Shown piece by piece: positions 21,058 through 35,100 of a stretch of DNA of 64,000 nucleotides (the stretch's first letter is position 1; each line of letters starts with the position of its first letter). The position numbers and the translations under genes were made by a program. The notes under the pieces were generated by a model. The model worked only from the letters and a program-made list of their open reading frames with translations, was not told the DNA's origin and did no database searches. Source of the stretch: Oopsacas minuta (lineage: Eukaryota; Porifera; Hexactinellida; Lyssacinosida; Leucopsacidae). The stretch covers positions 349,887-413,886 of the forward strand of contig JAKMXF010000309.1 of assembly GCA_024704765.1 (NCBI GenBank), given 5' to 3'.

Positions 21058-21851
21058 AACTAAGTAACTGATAAACAAGAATTGTTAATACTAATTTCCA
21101 TAGAAGTTTACACTCAAATAATAAAGTTTGAAAAGCTAATATGCAAACCAAATGGTAATTGTCATTGTCTCCTAAAAGTTTCAGCCATTAATACAGTGGT
21201 ACCCAACCTTTATCACCCATGGATCCCCTCCCATAGGCTGCAATACACAAATGACACCCTGCTGTTGTCTATGGTGAGGTACCCCTACCTTAATCTATTA
21301 TAGTTTAGCTGTGCATCGTCTACGGAGAAAATAATAAAAATTGGATATTATTATGAAAATTAAGTGTATATAAATCCTATATAGGATTGTACGAGTATAC
21401 TGAATACTCTCATATACACATACAATGTATTGCTTCCTTGTGTATATGAGAAGCTAATTAAGTTCTGTTCATTGAGACTGCATCTGTCTTAAGAATGTGC
21501 AAGTTATACGTATAATGCAGCTGTATTATACATAGATAATTTGGATATTGGTAATTTCTCGTATTTTAAATATGGTTATTAAATGGGGAATACTCTCATA
21601 CGGTCCCAAACCTGGGTCAATAGGACCCTTGGTGGTCAACGGACGATAGCAGGGGCCTACAGGTGAACCTCTGGTATGTTTGGTTCCATTCGATCTCGGT
21701 TGTAATTACTGAGGAGGCCTTGGTCTAGAATTTATATGAACAATATATAGTATGTACATTTCAAGTATTAAAATTTATTATCTATATTAGTGAAATGAGG
21801 TGTAAAAATTCGCGAGTTCTTTAACTCGTAACGGAATTATTAATACGGTAG
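21058..21851. other. Spacer between RNF41 and ATP6V1H with hAT relics
   Basis: Nearly 0.8 kb. GTGGTACCCAACCTTTATCACCC near 21195 and GGTCCCAAACCTGGGTCAAT near 21601 are hAT-type 'GGTTCCCAACC' relics. A short inverted repeat CTCATATACACA / TGTGTATATGAG lies at 21409-21452. No gene is seen. Confidence 0.55.
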
Positions 21852-23248
21852 CTAGTCAACTCCATGCGCGAATATAATAACAAATCCTGGATCTCTCATC
21901 ATAGCCTCTCCCATGTGTTCATTCTCACAGGCCATTAGTACTATAGCTTGTTTGGTAGGAATTCGTTTTGGTACGAATTCTTCGTATCTGTGTCTGTTAG
22001 ATTGACGGGTTTCTAGCATGCTAAGACCTGGAGGCCATCTGTAATAGAAAGTTAAAGATTATTCTAAAGATATACATTGTCAACTACCGTTATATCGGAG
22101 GTCAAGAGACCGCGATAATTATACGGGAGTTGGCTATAGTTCCAATAGAATACATTGAAATCTTGCTTTTACGAAACTATATAAATTGTACAATGTTTTT
22201 CGATAAATATTCAAATTCTGATAATTAATACACTATAATACTACATACCTTCTCTCATGTGAGTTACTAATCAGCTGTGTAGCTAGCTCTACAGGACACC
22301 CACTATCTATAAGAGCTCTCTTAACCATAGCCTGTAGCACTGAATCAGGTGTAGATATCATTCCTCCCCATCTGCTTATCCTTGCTCTAGACAGAGAGGA
22401 TAACCATTTGACTCTCTCTCTAACTGAATCTGTTTCTGCTTCTGTTGTTAAGCCAGCTGATATGGAGGATATACGGAGATTACGTACTATCTCTTTGACT
22501 AGCAATATCTCATGGTGTTGATCTGATACTACCTGCATATTTGTATGCTGTTAACTCCTGTTATATCGAAGCTCAAGGGACCGCAATAACAGGTTACACT
22601 GTAATATTAATTACCTGTTTGAGTTCTTTAAGCTGAGAGCTAAGCTTAAGGATATTCTCATCTCTCTCCCTCACCATAGAACCTAGCGTAGATAGACAGC
22701 TGTGTTTTGACAGATGACGTACTTCTATTAAACAGCCACAACCATCCTCACATTGAACCTATAAATATATATATATGTGAAATTTCGCACGAATATATAA
22801 CTCATTATTAGAACTAACTTGACGAGTAGGATTGAAGTTACACATATCTAGATGTGTGTGTAAAGATTCTAATGGCATTCTCTCTATACAGCCTAGTTCT
22901 CTGTTGTTACAGCTGATAGACAGTTTACCTATACAATTGTATTATCCGTATAATATACAGTTATATGGTGAAATTCCAGATTTTAAGTCTGAATCACTTA
23001 TCAATTTTCAAAGTCTTACCTAGTAAATTCCTAAGTATCCTTGGCGTGGGTATGAGATCAGTCGGTATAACCAGGTTTCTATCTATGGGACACACATTCT
23101 TATGTCTAAGCCATTCACTTATACACAAGTCACAGAAAGCGTGTTCACACTGTCTAAACTGTACTGGACTCTCCAGGACCATTCTGCATATAGCACATAG
23201 TAATTCTTCATCAACTGCTTCCTCGAACCTGCCCAACTCATAACCCAT
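21852..23248 (-). CDS. RNF41: RNF41/NRDP1 RING E3 ubiquitin ligase
   Basis: E3 ligase known to ubiquitinate ErbB3, BRUCE and other targets and to set receptor levels. Five exons, 23248-23020, 22928-22819, 22758-22615, 22532-22249 and 22038-21852, give 317 residues, the same length as the vertebrate protein. MGYELGRFE starts the protein. The RING follows (CAICRMVLESP, CEHAFCDLCISEW, CPIDR), then a SIAH-type zinc finger pair (CNNRELGCIERMP; HTHLDMCNFNP; CEDGCGCLIEVR) and a coiled coil. The USP8-interacting C-terminal domain (RWGGMISTPDSVLQAMVKRAL, ETRQSNRHRYEEFVPKRIP, MACENEHMG) is intact. All zinc ligands are present. All exon phases agree. The start codon matches the family start exactly. Confidence 0.97.
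22548..22601. mobile_element. Truncated pogo-like MITE in an RNF41 intron
   Basis: GTTAACTCCTGTTATATCGAAGC begins a copy of the 'CAGTCAACTCCCG' family, shortened to about 54 bp. A similar fragment lies at 22075-22135 in the next intron. Confidence 0.6.
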
Positions 23249-23657
23249 ATTTCTAGCTTATTACAATGGATACCGGTTAGTAGAACAACCTTGGGAGTAG
23301 CAGTATATGTTCTTAAAACCGGCATCTACTGTATTAGTAAATGTATTTATTGTCGCTGTACAAAATAATTTGTACTTTTGACGTATGTGTATAAACATAA
23401 CAATAACATCAACAACAACATGAGTAATAAGGAGCTAACCAATCTGCAAATATATACAAATGTAAAATTTAGAAAAGAACTAAAAGTAATATTGCAGGGA
23501 ATATTCATTAAATTCTGGTTAGCTTCTATTGTGAGTGGTGGTTGATGGGAGAAGGGGAGTACTACGTCATTCAAAAGGGAAGTAGCATTTGCAGGCTGTA
23601 AATAGCCGAATAATAATAAGCCAATCAAGTGAATCGATTGCGCGGTTTTTAGTACGT
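23249..23657. other. Spacer between MED13 and RNF41 with a MITE
   Basis: Positions 23262-23331 hold a short 'CGGTTATAAGAAC'-family copy (GGATACCGGTTAGTAGAACA ... GTTCTTAAAACCGGCATC). The rest is probably the MED13 3' UTR. A 111-codon minus-strand frame here is hydrophobic and AT-driven, without visible homology. Confidence 0.55.
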
Positions 23658-26600
23658 TTAAATTTGCTTTGTGTTTAACCATCTAACTTGATGGTATAGA
23701 TTGCATAGTGTGTATAAGTGTAGAGGTAATGCACTAACTCTCCCTCCAGTCTCTGGACTAAGAACTAGCCAGGATAAAGCGTCGAATCGTTCTAGAATTT
23801 TCTTTAAACTTTCCTCGTAACTGAGGTGTTTTGATCGAGCTTCTTCGCCAATGTCTAAGTAGAACTCTCCATGTAATTGTGCACGGAAAAAAGCATTTCT
23901 CTCTCTCTTTTCTCCCCAGAACGCGGCTGGTAATGGTCCAGGTTCTGCGGAAGATAACACATACCCGACAGCATGGTAGTTATCAACAGCATCTGCTAGA
24001 GCCCCCGGGGTAGGCAGACCTAGACCATCTATACCATCCATCTCTCTGAAGATATTCATTTCATCAACTCCCTCATCAGCTGATTGTAGCTGACCACCTG
24101 CAGGCATTTCACTGAAGAATACAATGTTATCTTTTAGATCTGAATCATCCATCTGTGTGTATGTATCCATGTAGTTGGGACCAGGCTGTACTAGTATGTA
24201 TGTGCTTGTGTTTGAATGGGTATCTGTACGTGAAGAGTTATCTATAAGATTTGTATTAGATTTTCAGGTCCTTACATATTTACCTATTCAAATTATGTTG
24301 CTTCGGGCATGCCAGATCCTGGGACTTCCCGCACCCCCGAGTTCAAAGTTCATGATAAGATCCTTTGAATAATAAAATTACTCACCATTAAGTAATACTC
24401 TAAAATTCTTTTCTGGCTGGAATGACAATACATGTACAGACTGTATAGAAGGCATATGAGTATTACATTTACAAGTACATGACGTACAACCTTTGGTTAG
24501 CTCTGTCTGAGCAGAATCTAAGTCACGGACTATTCTTTTTAAGTCTCTTAACTCTTCATTAGATGGTCTACCTAATCTGGTTATAACAACATGCCAGGTT
24601 AATACAGTCTGACTTAGAAGAGATAGGATATATCTCCACATATCTCTAAGAGCTAAATCTCTAGTGACGTAACCATCAGGTTTACCAGGATATCTCAGAC
24701 CTAGAACAGCTGAGTCTAGAAGAGAGCCCTGTGAGTCACAGCACGCTACCAGGAGGTAGGAGTTCCCTGTCGATACGCAGTAGCCGCAGAATAGAGTGTT
24801 TGTGTTCTTTTGACCTAAAACAAATGGTGTATACATACAGTTATATCTAACACGGGTATATCGAAGTAATTATTTCGGTCCCTTAAGATTAGATATGATG
24901 GGAGTTAACTGTAGTTACACAAACCTAATTCAAAGTCAGATCGATTGAAATCAGTCTTATTGCTAGGAGGAAGGGACTTCTTATTAGGAAGTACAGGATC
25001 AGGTCGCATAACAAAATGCTTAGCTAGAATATACGGGGGCCTGTACATCCCTACTGTAAGGGGAGGTATAGAAGGCTGTGGGGATTTATCTGGATACAGC
25101 TTTTCTCTCCAGTCATCCATATCCTCTACGAAGCTCATTCCTCTACTGGGTTTCGAGGATTTGGAGAAGTATCTAATAAACAAACAAATGAACAAGCAAG
25201 TAAACAAACAAATGAACTAGCAAACAAACAAATTACCTGCATTTAGAGAATACATCTAAGCAAATAGCTCTCAAATTCTGTGAAGATATTCTCCTTTGAG
25301 TAATTACGTCTTGAGCTGGTATAACATACAGAACTAATCTTCTAGATAGCTCTTGACTTAGTGGATGCTAGAGGGATTAATCATATGATTAATTACTGTA
25401 AGATAGCGGTCCACAACCTTGGACCCCCTTATGCAACTGTATCCCAGGTTGGGAACTGCTGCTGTAAGGTCAGGTATAACTATGCAATATATGTACCTAG
25501 TGTTTTAACATATGTACATCTATGGCATAGTTATACTTACTTCAACAAGAGCCTCAGCAAAGACTCTCATGATATCTATTTGCTGGTGAGTAGCTCCTGT
25601 ATTAAGAATATATAAGACAAGACTAGGAGAGCTCTCTCCCTCTGATATCGAGGTATTTGTGTATAAGCTGTGCTGAAGGAGAGAGCTATGGAATATATCT
25701 GGATCTCTACGTTGCTTATCGTGTGGTGACATCATAGAAGATAACTGTGTTAGTATGACAGATGTTAATAGGTTCTTTATGTTTGATAGGCTGTCTACGT
25801 CTAGATATAGTGATGACGTATGTGCAGGTGTATATGTGTATATACCGTCTGTACGTGAGTTAGTGTGTGTTACTGGACGATGTCTACCTAGCTCTGAGTC
25901 TTGATAGACAAGTGACAGTTGTTTGAAGTAGTGACATACCTGTTTATGACATCAATAAACAAACAAACAAACAAACAAACAAATAAACACTTACTCTATT
26001 CTCTATCTTCTCACCAGTAGGAGAAACAACAATAAAATGTACATCCTCTCTCGGTGCGTATGGATATAAAGATAGCTTATCCCAGTTAATGACGTCATAC
26101 GGTGCTATTTCTATCCAATCAGACTCTTGTCCTATTAACAAGGTAGGTACAGGTACTGCCTGGGGGGTAGCGGGGCTGTGATGACGTGTATCAGAGCTCT
26201 GTACAGGAGATAGGATCTGGAATAACTCACTCCATGTGAGAGGTGAGATAGATCGCTTTAGCATGGATTTTGGTAAGGAGGAATGGAATTTTCTTATCAG
26301 TTTAGCTGTTCTGTTATCAGAGCTCTGTTGTAGTGTAGTTAACCATGAGCCATCATTATCGATATCTAATTGATAAATAACTTATTTCATAGCCATCTAA
26401 GCATGCGGGCGGGAGGGAGGCATTTTCATTAGCTTTATTTTGTGGACGTTATCAGAATACAAAGTGGCCCCATTCAAAGGATTTCAAAGACTCTACTTCG
26501 GGCGGTGGAGCTGAAACAATTTCCAACTCAATACATTCCATATCCGTTGCCATAGAAACATAAGAGGTGGTCTTATACCTATAACTTACCCAGAGAGAAA

Positions 26601-29600
26601 TCTAGCTCTATCATACTTATAGGATCTTCCTCATCATCCTGTTGTCCATCATCTGAATCAAGATTCTGACTAGCTTCCCCTTCTGTCTCTGTTTGACTAG
26701 CATTTACTGTATTATCCGTATTTATACCAGGAGATGAGCACTCCTGCTTTATATTTATATCCGTAACAGCTGTTATATCCATTATAGTATCATCCTCATC
26801 AATATTATCCGCATATAATCTACAGCACTCTCTCAAGGTGTTAGCTAGTGTGCCCCGTTCGTATAGATCTATAACACCATCAGGTTGTGTTATACAGGTG
26901 ATAGAATTTTTGTGTGTTATTTGAGGGGGACTAGTAGATAGACAGTGTCTTTGAATAAGCTCTAAGGTCATTGAGAGTGCGCGTGGATGCACGATGGGTA
27001 CAGATGTACTCTCAATCGTCAGAGGCTCATGTGTGATACGCTTTGGGGCGAATTGAATGCGAAGTTCATCAGTATTCCCGACTTGATTCCAACCGGTATC
27101 AGCATGATGTGGTAATACCAATTGATCATACGTATGGAAGTAGTGTACAGGGAAATTGCCCACTAGTCTGTCTTCGGAGAACTCTAGTGTGTGTAGGGAG
27201 TGATCTCTAGAGGTTCCATAGCTGAGGAGGTTGTCTAGAGATAGTGAGAGCTCGTCTGGTGGAGCGTATGAGGAAGGAGGGAATGTGAAGTGATTAGGCT
27301 GACTAGTGTGTGCTGTTAATGGTGTAGGGAAGGGTGTTGTAGGGATCTGTTCTGGAAATGTTTGTTGTGGATCTAGAAACAAATTCACAGGAGATGTCGG
27401 TTATAAGAACACCCTTGAGAGTAGCAATACATGTTCTTATAACAGGAATATATGAGAACCGTTTTCTATAGGATGGTGCTTATATCCGGTATCTACGGCA
27501 TCATACCTAATAGCATAATATTCAGTAGCAGAGCATGTGTCTCTGGATATTCAGTCTTAGGGGGTGTCTCTAGTTGTGTATCTGTGTTAGGAAGTTTTCT
27601 TAGAGTTTCTAATACAAATAATTGTTATATTAAAATATTCAATTCAGAAGTTCCCCGTTTATAGAAGATACACTGTACCAATATTTACCTGATATTTCCT
27701 TCTTAATACTATTACTATCAGATACAGATTTAGTTAATATAGTTACTGTACTGGGGGTATTGGGTAGATAGCTTGTATCCATTGAGCCAGTAGTCTCTAT
27801 AAGACCTCTAGATGATGATATACTCCTACAGGAATATAGTAATTATAGCTATGAGCTAGTGGGATATATCGTATAAGATATATACCTGACGTCATCAATA
27901 TTAGTTATGATATTGTCGGTAGTACTAACGTCTCTACACAGAGATAGCTTATGTCTATTATTAGTTATAGGAGTTTCTTGGTAGCTAAGCTTGTATTCTC
28001 CTAGTCCTTTGTGTTTGTGATATTCTAATCCATAGCTATATGAAGATATAATTATTGTAAAAATATGTCCTAACCGAGATGATCTTACAACACAGTTGTA
28101 TACGTACTTGGGAGAAAATGAGTCTGGCACAAGTTCGAATATCTCCAGTGCATTAGGTGGTTTAGCTTTAGGAGACTGTCCGTTCTTTCCAATAGAAGGA
28201 GGGGTTAGTATAGAGTGTGACTCTTCTAGCAAGAGAGGGTTAGATGTCTTGGTGTAGTGATTTGATATGTTTTTATTTCCATCTACATCTCGCTAATAGA
28301 ACATATAGTCAATGGAAATAACGTTATATTTAGCAACTACAGTATACAGCGTAACCTCCAATAACGGGGTGCCAGGGACGCTGCTACCCCGTTTCCCCGT
28401 TTGTAGAGATATTCCTATTTACTTACACTCATTAATGAATCTATAGGTATAGAATCTTCATCATCTGTCTCAAATATCTGATCAGGCATTTGGTTCTTAT
28501 AAGTAGCATGAGTAGAGGTAGGAGGGAATACAGGGTGCTTAGGTTGTCCTTGTGAGAGAGGCTGCTGGGGTGTCGTCTCTGTAGAGGGGGAGGATATACC
28601 CCCGTGTGTATAAGGACCTGGTGTAAACACTAATGAAGGTTCCTAGCAAAATATAAACAACTAATATAATATCAGTTTTGATCAATAAATATAATGAATA
28701 TTTTAGTGTTGCGAGACCATGGACAAAGTTCATAGAATTTGGTTTCGTGGTCACAACATACAGTAACACTCTAATATCTATAGTTAATATACCGGCATAT
28801 TAAATTGAGTATTTAAAGTAGTAGGAGTAGGTACTAGTACATCTAATACAGGAGCTCTGACGTCACTAATATCGTTACAGTGTAGCTGTTCTGGAGGTGG
28901 CATGTTGAATGCTGAGCAGTTAGATTGAGTACTAGTAGGGGTATAGACAGGAGGACCCATCTCCTTGTCTGTGATGGTGAGATCCATTGGTTTGTCCTCT
29001 CGGCCTGTTGGTGTTTGCTGCTTCTTAGCTTCTGACTTAGAAAGACGCTTCTTACGAGTAGTAGGAGTTCTGCTGGTTGAACTCTTCTCAGAACGTGTTC
29101 TGCTACGACCTGTGTCATAACGAGTAAAATGGACGTGGATAAGTGCAGAAATACGAATGACTGTCTCTCTACAAACCTTTCTTATTCTTGACTGCTTGAG
29201 TCTTACCGATGGGTCCTAATCTGCCCCCATACATACCCCCCGGGTGTTGTAACCCTCCGTAACCATACTCCAGTATACAGTCCTGTGTAGAGTACAGACT
29301 CTCTAGAGATGACAGGGAGTCTGGGAGAGTATAGTTAAACCACAAAACAGTAGAATTGCTCTTAGATTTTGTTGCTTTTAGTTTTGCTTCTTGCGCTAAT
29401 CTCCATGCTGTGTTATCTTCCTGCTAGAGAAAGTACGTGACATAACAAAGGATTATTTCTCATAAAATTAACTTATACTACAGTATGTACCATGGATTCC
29501 TGCTTTAAAATCTTGAGAGTCTTAGGAGGTCTTGGCATAGTAGAATTAGACTTCTTTCTACCAGGATACGTTCCATCAGCACCTGTATTACTCTGTGTAG

Positions 29601-31407
29601 GTGTAGATGTAAGATCCATTATATCAGATGACGTCACTCGCATAAACTGTGGACTTGGAGCAGCTGGCGCTAGACTGAGTCTTCTATCTTGTGTGACGTA
29701 GGAGGGTGTGTCTGTCCCAGATGAGATGGAGGCTATCCTAAAGGTGTGAGGTTTATATAAATATCATAGCAACATAACTACCAGAATGGAATTTACCTGA
29801 AATCTAAATTACGTTTATTCCATGGTAGAATCTCACTGCTACTATTCTGCATATCCAAGTTATATACTCCATCTATTATATCCTTCACTGATAGATTGTG
29901 GTGTGAAATTTCGCGAGTTTCTCGTCTCTGAGTGCGGGCATGCTCCTGTGATGAGTAAGACAAGAGGAATTGAGTAGGATACTTCATACACACACCTGCA
30001 ATCACAACCTCCAGGAGAGGGGGTGATACAGGAGTTATAAACATGTTAGGGTATACTAGTTTCCATTCTGAGAGAAGGTCAAGCGATCCTAAATATAATC
30101 CATGGTGGTATAACACAAATCATTTCCATATAAGTTACAGTCAACTTCTATTATATCGAAGCTCAATGGACCGCGATAATTAATTCGATATAAGCGGGTA
30201 GTTCGAAAATTCGTGTTCGTAACGGGAGTTGGCTATATATTCATATAACTATTTCTGTCGTATCAATTACCTTGTGTCTCCTCTGTATAAGCTCTACCTG
30301 TCAGCTGTCCAGACAATCCACAAGGACTCAATACAACCTTCCTCCCCTTCAAACTATCAACATTACTCAATTCTTCACTAGATAATAATCTCAAACAAGA
30401 TGATACCTCCATTACTGATACAGTAGCACACACCCAATAGCTACTCTCCTGATTGAAGTAATTGAGTCTGTATATGTATATAGAGTGTGTAGAAGGATCA
30501 GATCTAGCAAACCATGTACCTAGTGTAATATAACCATCAGAGTGTAACATTCTTTCTATTAGATTTTGTATAGCTAGGTCAAGTAGTTTCTTTACTTCTT
30601 CTGTTAAGCCGTCATCTGCATCACCAGTACCTATAATAGTAGTGTACAGAATATATCATATGTTAGAAGTTCTCAAACTGATGTTTACAGACAACTTGTG
30701 CCATCCATGGTACCTGTTAGTGAAGTTTACATTGTATAGAGAGTCAGCGGGCCAAAAAGGGTTGGGACTACTGCCTATCACATGTATAAGAGCTTCCTCA
30801 TAATAAATTCCCTAATAATATTACACAAATAACACACCTTCAGCTGTCAGAGAAGACTCTATCTTACTAGCTACATCAATATTCTCTTGATTAAACGAGA
30901 ATACTACCAGACGTGTAGCATTTTGTAGAGGTCCGTCCATAGTTCTGAATTGAAATGCATGATAGCAACAAGCTAGACCAGCTGATAGACAGCGGGAGAA
31001 ACTGATAAGGACACCACTCTCTCCGGGGAGGGATGAGCCCAGGGGTTTACCTCTGTAGTTATGCCACTTCAAACCAGACTACAGGATAATTGATAATTTA
31101 CATATTTATCATTAGTCAATAGTTATCAAATACAGGAGAGGGGTTATAAGACTATATGCATACTTGCCTAACCTCCCCCGGGGTTACACAAGAGGTCACA
31201 CTTTGCACCCCCCTCCCCTCCCCTCCCCTTGGTAGCGTTACGTAACGTTTGAACGGCCTCGTACAGCTGTACCTTTATCTCCACAAGCTTGAGTACATTC
31301 ATTTGAGAATCCATTAGTGTTCTAGCCGGTGATTGACAAGCCTGTAGATAGTAAGGGAGGGAGGAATTATGAGAGCTAGAGGTTGTGTGCGAGATGGTTG
31401 TATTCAT
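23658..31407 (-). CDS. MED13: Mediator complex kinase-module subunit MED13
   Basis: Large subunit linking the CDK8 kinase module to core Mediator; a nuclear transcription regulator with a PIWI-like core. Eighteen exons: 31407-31273, 31078-30838, 30630-30271, 30088-29797, 29737-29491, 29423-29177, 29109-28793, 28642-28427, 28292-27886, 27825-27689, 27608-27507, 27372-26590, 26365-25995, 25939-25541, 25367-25237, 25172-24925, 24814-24386, 24190-23658. These sum to 5595 nt, 1864 residues (human about 2170). N-terminal homology: GLKWHNYRGK, SFSRCLSAG, VVLSPCGLSGQLTGRAY. C-terminal homology: SPLTWSELFQ, YQDSELGRHRPV, MYRPPYILAK, LFCGYCVSTGNSYLL, WHVVITRLGRP, FDALSWLVLSPETG. The middle is low-complexity with KIK/IKQE sumoylation-like sites. 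Exon 1 is the least certain; it was fixed by an AAG|GTACAG donor in the correct phase. Confidence 0.92.
27394..27491. mobile_element. 'CGGTTATAAGAAC'-family MITE in a MED13 intron
   Basis: TGTCGGTTATAAGAACACCC on the left with TGTTCTTATAACAGG on the right, then TATGAGAACCGTTTTC as in the copies near 34610 and 38976. Confidence 0.65.
30138..30233. mobile_element. Tc1/pogo-like MITE in a MED13 intron
   Basis: CAGTCAACTTCTATTATATC on the left and GTAACGGGAGTTGGCTA on the right, in the intron 30270-30089. Confidence 0.7.
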
Positions 31408-32154
31408 GATGACAATACTAACTTCTTATACATAGACACTAATCTCTAAATTCTTACAAATACATACAAAGTACTAATATACGTACGTAGAAGCCATTAT
31501 ACATAATTATTTGTATTTTATTTAACTTTTTGCAGAAACAAATTGTTACTGCAATGAGTGACATAACCGAATACTTATATTTGTAGTTGTTTGCTAGCTT
31601 GTTTCATTTGATAGGGCTTGAAGTGTAATGCAATCGTTTAGTTATACGAGGTAGTATGTCAGTGTTGGTTAGTGAAGGAATTTGATTCGTTTTACCATCC
31701 ATGGTCTATACATTATTAACACTAGAATTCTGAAATTGCTGCTACCTCTATCTAAATTGACATAAATACAGTCTCCGCCTCTAAACCTGGGCGGAGTCTG
31801 GACCTCCAGGCTTCCAAACTTGTCGCCTATGTCACAGACCCCCCCCTATAATTATGAAGTTTTGTAGCAGCTAGCATACCAGCATATAGTTTAACTCTCC
31901 AGCAATCAAACATTTAACAATTTGTCATAGAATTGGCAATTTTAATAATTCGCTTACTCTTTCACTTGATTATGCAAATCCCATAAACTATCTTAAGCCC
32001 TCAATAAATATATAATAAAATACTATAACACATTTCTAATAAATAAATATTTGTATAATTAGCATAAACACTGAGGAAGAGTATAAAATCAAAGAATACA
32101 TTTTCTAATGTAATTAAGGGAGATGAAGAGCATAAAAAGTAATTATTGAATTAA
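31408..32154. other. Spacer between MED13 (5') and the Sema receptor (3')
   Basis: About 750 bp of AT-rich sequence. It should include the MED13 promoter and the Sema-gene 3' UTR. A short GC-rich inverted repeat, CTCCGCCTCT ... GGGCGGAGTC, lies near 31772-31800. No gene or tRNA is recognised. Confidence 0.55.
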
Positions 32155-35100
32155 TTAACAACAGCGAAATATCTTCCTTCTGGGAACACAGAACACGCAA
32201 AATGCTATTACCATGAACCCGAAGTTACCTACTGCACATAGAATCGCTACTACAGCTAATGCTAGGATTATATATGCTTTGTCGTTCTGACATACATCTG
32301 TTGAGGTTAGGCTTTGAGCACCTGGGACAGTCTCTACCTCGATGTAGTTGAAGAAAGCATTGGTTTTCTCTGTTGTACATTGAGCGTCTGAACATTCATG
32401 TTGTATATTGTGGTGTATAGATACAGTGTATAGTCCTGGTGTCTCTATTAAATGGGAATAGTTCAATTCGAGGGTAGCACACCCTCCGGCAGTTGTATTA
32501 GTAGCTAGATTCTTTGGATTCTGAGTTCCAGGACTCAGTTGTGTTAGAGTGACGTAGGTTTCTGCTACCTGGAGGCCCTGACAGGCTAGAGTAGACTAGA
32601 GAGAGATAAATGAAATACAGTGTAGCCTCCACAAACACCGAAAATTATGCCTGTTTTGCCAATTCCCCTTTATTTGTATGTAGCTTACACTGTATTCTGC
32701 GGAATATAACTTACTTGACATGTTATAGTATTGAGAAATGAATCTATCATAACTCTATCCACACGACAATCTAAACAGCTAAAGTTTGAGCTGACTGGAG
32801 AGAATACTCTAAGAATGACGTCATCAGATTCTAAGGCTCCTATCTTGGTTCGTAGAGTAATATTGTATTCATAGATACCAGATCCTGATATAGATATTGG
32901 ATAGGCTTTATTGCTTCCGGTCGTATTCACTATTCGGGTAAAAGAGGAACCGCCACAGAGAGATCTAGTGATACACAAACAAGGATCATATAAATGGGGG
33001 ACAAGAACCAAAGGAGCAACTTGGAATTTCCGGGAAACAATCATAGCGAGTTGGTAAGTACGTATAACTATAAACTAACCTATCTACAATAACTCTATAT
33101 TCAATAGCATCATCAATATTAGTACATAAAGGATTCGTCCAGGTAAATTCCAATTCAGTATCGGTAAATGTATATCCCAGACCACGAGGTATAGCAGGAA
33201 CACTAGTATTTACTGAAGTACTGGTATAAGTAGCTATAGCACTAGCTCTACTGTAGCAAGGCTCTATAGCTGTTATGTATATGGTGTATTGAGTGTTGTA
33301 GCTTAGTGTGACGTTACTACAAGTGTAGGTTCTATTTCCAGTCACTGCAACACCTGATCCAATTTGTAACGAGCATGCAGAACCTATGGGATAGTTTGTT
33401 TACAAGTTTGTTTGTTTGTTTATTGTTTGCATACCTTCTATAAGATATGTAGTTTGAGAGTTAGAAATATCAGATGCATGGTCCCATGTGATAATGACGT
33501 CAGCAATATAAGAGCATTCATCTCTATCAGATTTCTTAGATAAGTCTAGCTGTATGTTTGTTGGTGCGGATACTGATTGACTGGAGAATATTTCTACAGA
33601 ACTCTGTTAGATAGAAGAAATATGTTATTCATGCTTACTAAACCGCTGTTAATAGCTTATATATAAATTACCTGTTGGGAACTATCCCCTCTAACCATTC
33701 CTGAAGCAGATACTGTCTTATTACAAGTAGTTAAGGTAATAGTAGAACCAGGAACAATTGTTATATTCGGTGACTGACAGGTGTGAGAACTGAACTCAGC
33801 GAAATCAGCTGATATTGTGAAATTATTACCAGCTGTTCTCTCTACTGATAATACCGGAGAGTATTGAGTTATAGGATTTATGAGCTTTAACCAGTAAAAA
33901 CTCCCAATTGTAGATAATGAATTTGTGGTGTTGGAGGTATAAGCTTGGAATAGACAGCCAGTTATGCCACACTCCATATAGTCTATCTGGAGATTATATA
34001 CATACACTCAATTCCTGTTATATCGAACAAGGATATATTGGAATACTCGCTTATATCGAAGCTCAAGGAACCGCGATAAATATTTTGATATGACCGATGA
34101 TATATATGTCACTTTTACGGTTCGGTACCATATTGTACAATTTAAGACTTCGATAAGCGGGTATGTCAATATATCCGTACACAGGAGTTGCTGTAATGTA
34201 TCAGAATAAGCTTACCACTATATTAGATCGATCTACTACTGACTTCTGAGCTCCACCATTTATAGAATAGAGAATATCATCTGCACAAGGATTATTCTTG
34301 AATTGTTCACTACAGTTTATCTTAACAGAGGGACATAACTCATTGCAAGCGGGGGAGTCTATACAAACAGGCTGACTACATATAGGAGGTAGAGGGATGG
34401 GAAGGGGTGCGATCTGTATGACGTCATAAGTAACATAGGAGTAAAATATAGTTCCTGGTAATGCACGTACTATAGTGTTATACGTTAGGAAGGGTTGTAT
34501 TGAGAATGAGCTTATGTCAAAGAGTGTTAGGTCAATGTATAAGATATCAGCTGATAGTGCTCCAGAACCTAATTATATTAGGACACATGTCAAATCAATC
34601 ACATACAACATACATAGTAGAAAACGGTTCTCATATATTACTGTATATTTATCCCGGTTATAAGAACATGCACTGCTACTCCTAAGGGTATTCTTATAAC
34701 CGAAATCTACTGTAACTGCCAATTAAATGAAATTACATAGCTTACTATTATCACGCATCAAAATTTCGTCAGGAGATCCATCTGAGAATGATATTACTAT
34801 TTTAACATTATCAGCTCCAGTACATGTCCATGATACAGTTACATTGGTAGTCATATCACCAGTAGATATTGTAACATTTCCTACTAGCATAGAACAGGTA
34901 GCGACTGGAGGGAGGCGTCTGGTGAGGTGTAGCACAGAAGATGATGCATTATTACCAGGTTTAACTGCTAGACATTCACTTGTATCTACATAGATATATT
35001 GGGTGAAAAGGCTAGGAACAGCTGTGTTTGAATAATAACTTACTTAGATCGTAATAACACATGGGATCACCCAGACAAGAGATGTAATCAGTCATGAATA

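Noticed and set aside
23347-23682. Minus-strand hydrophobic 111-codon frame after MED13
   Set aside because: It overlaps the MED13 end, is AT-driven and has no recognisable domain; more likely 3' UTR.
31168-31407. Separate small gene of 79 codons upstream of MED13
   Set aside because: An AAG|GTACAG donor at 31273/31272 in the right phase joins its first 45 codons to the MED13 homology, so it is better read as MED13 exon 1.
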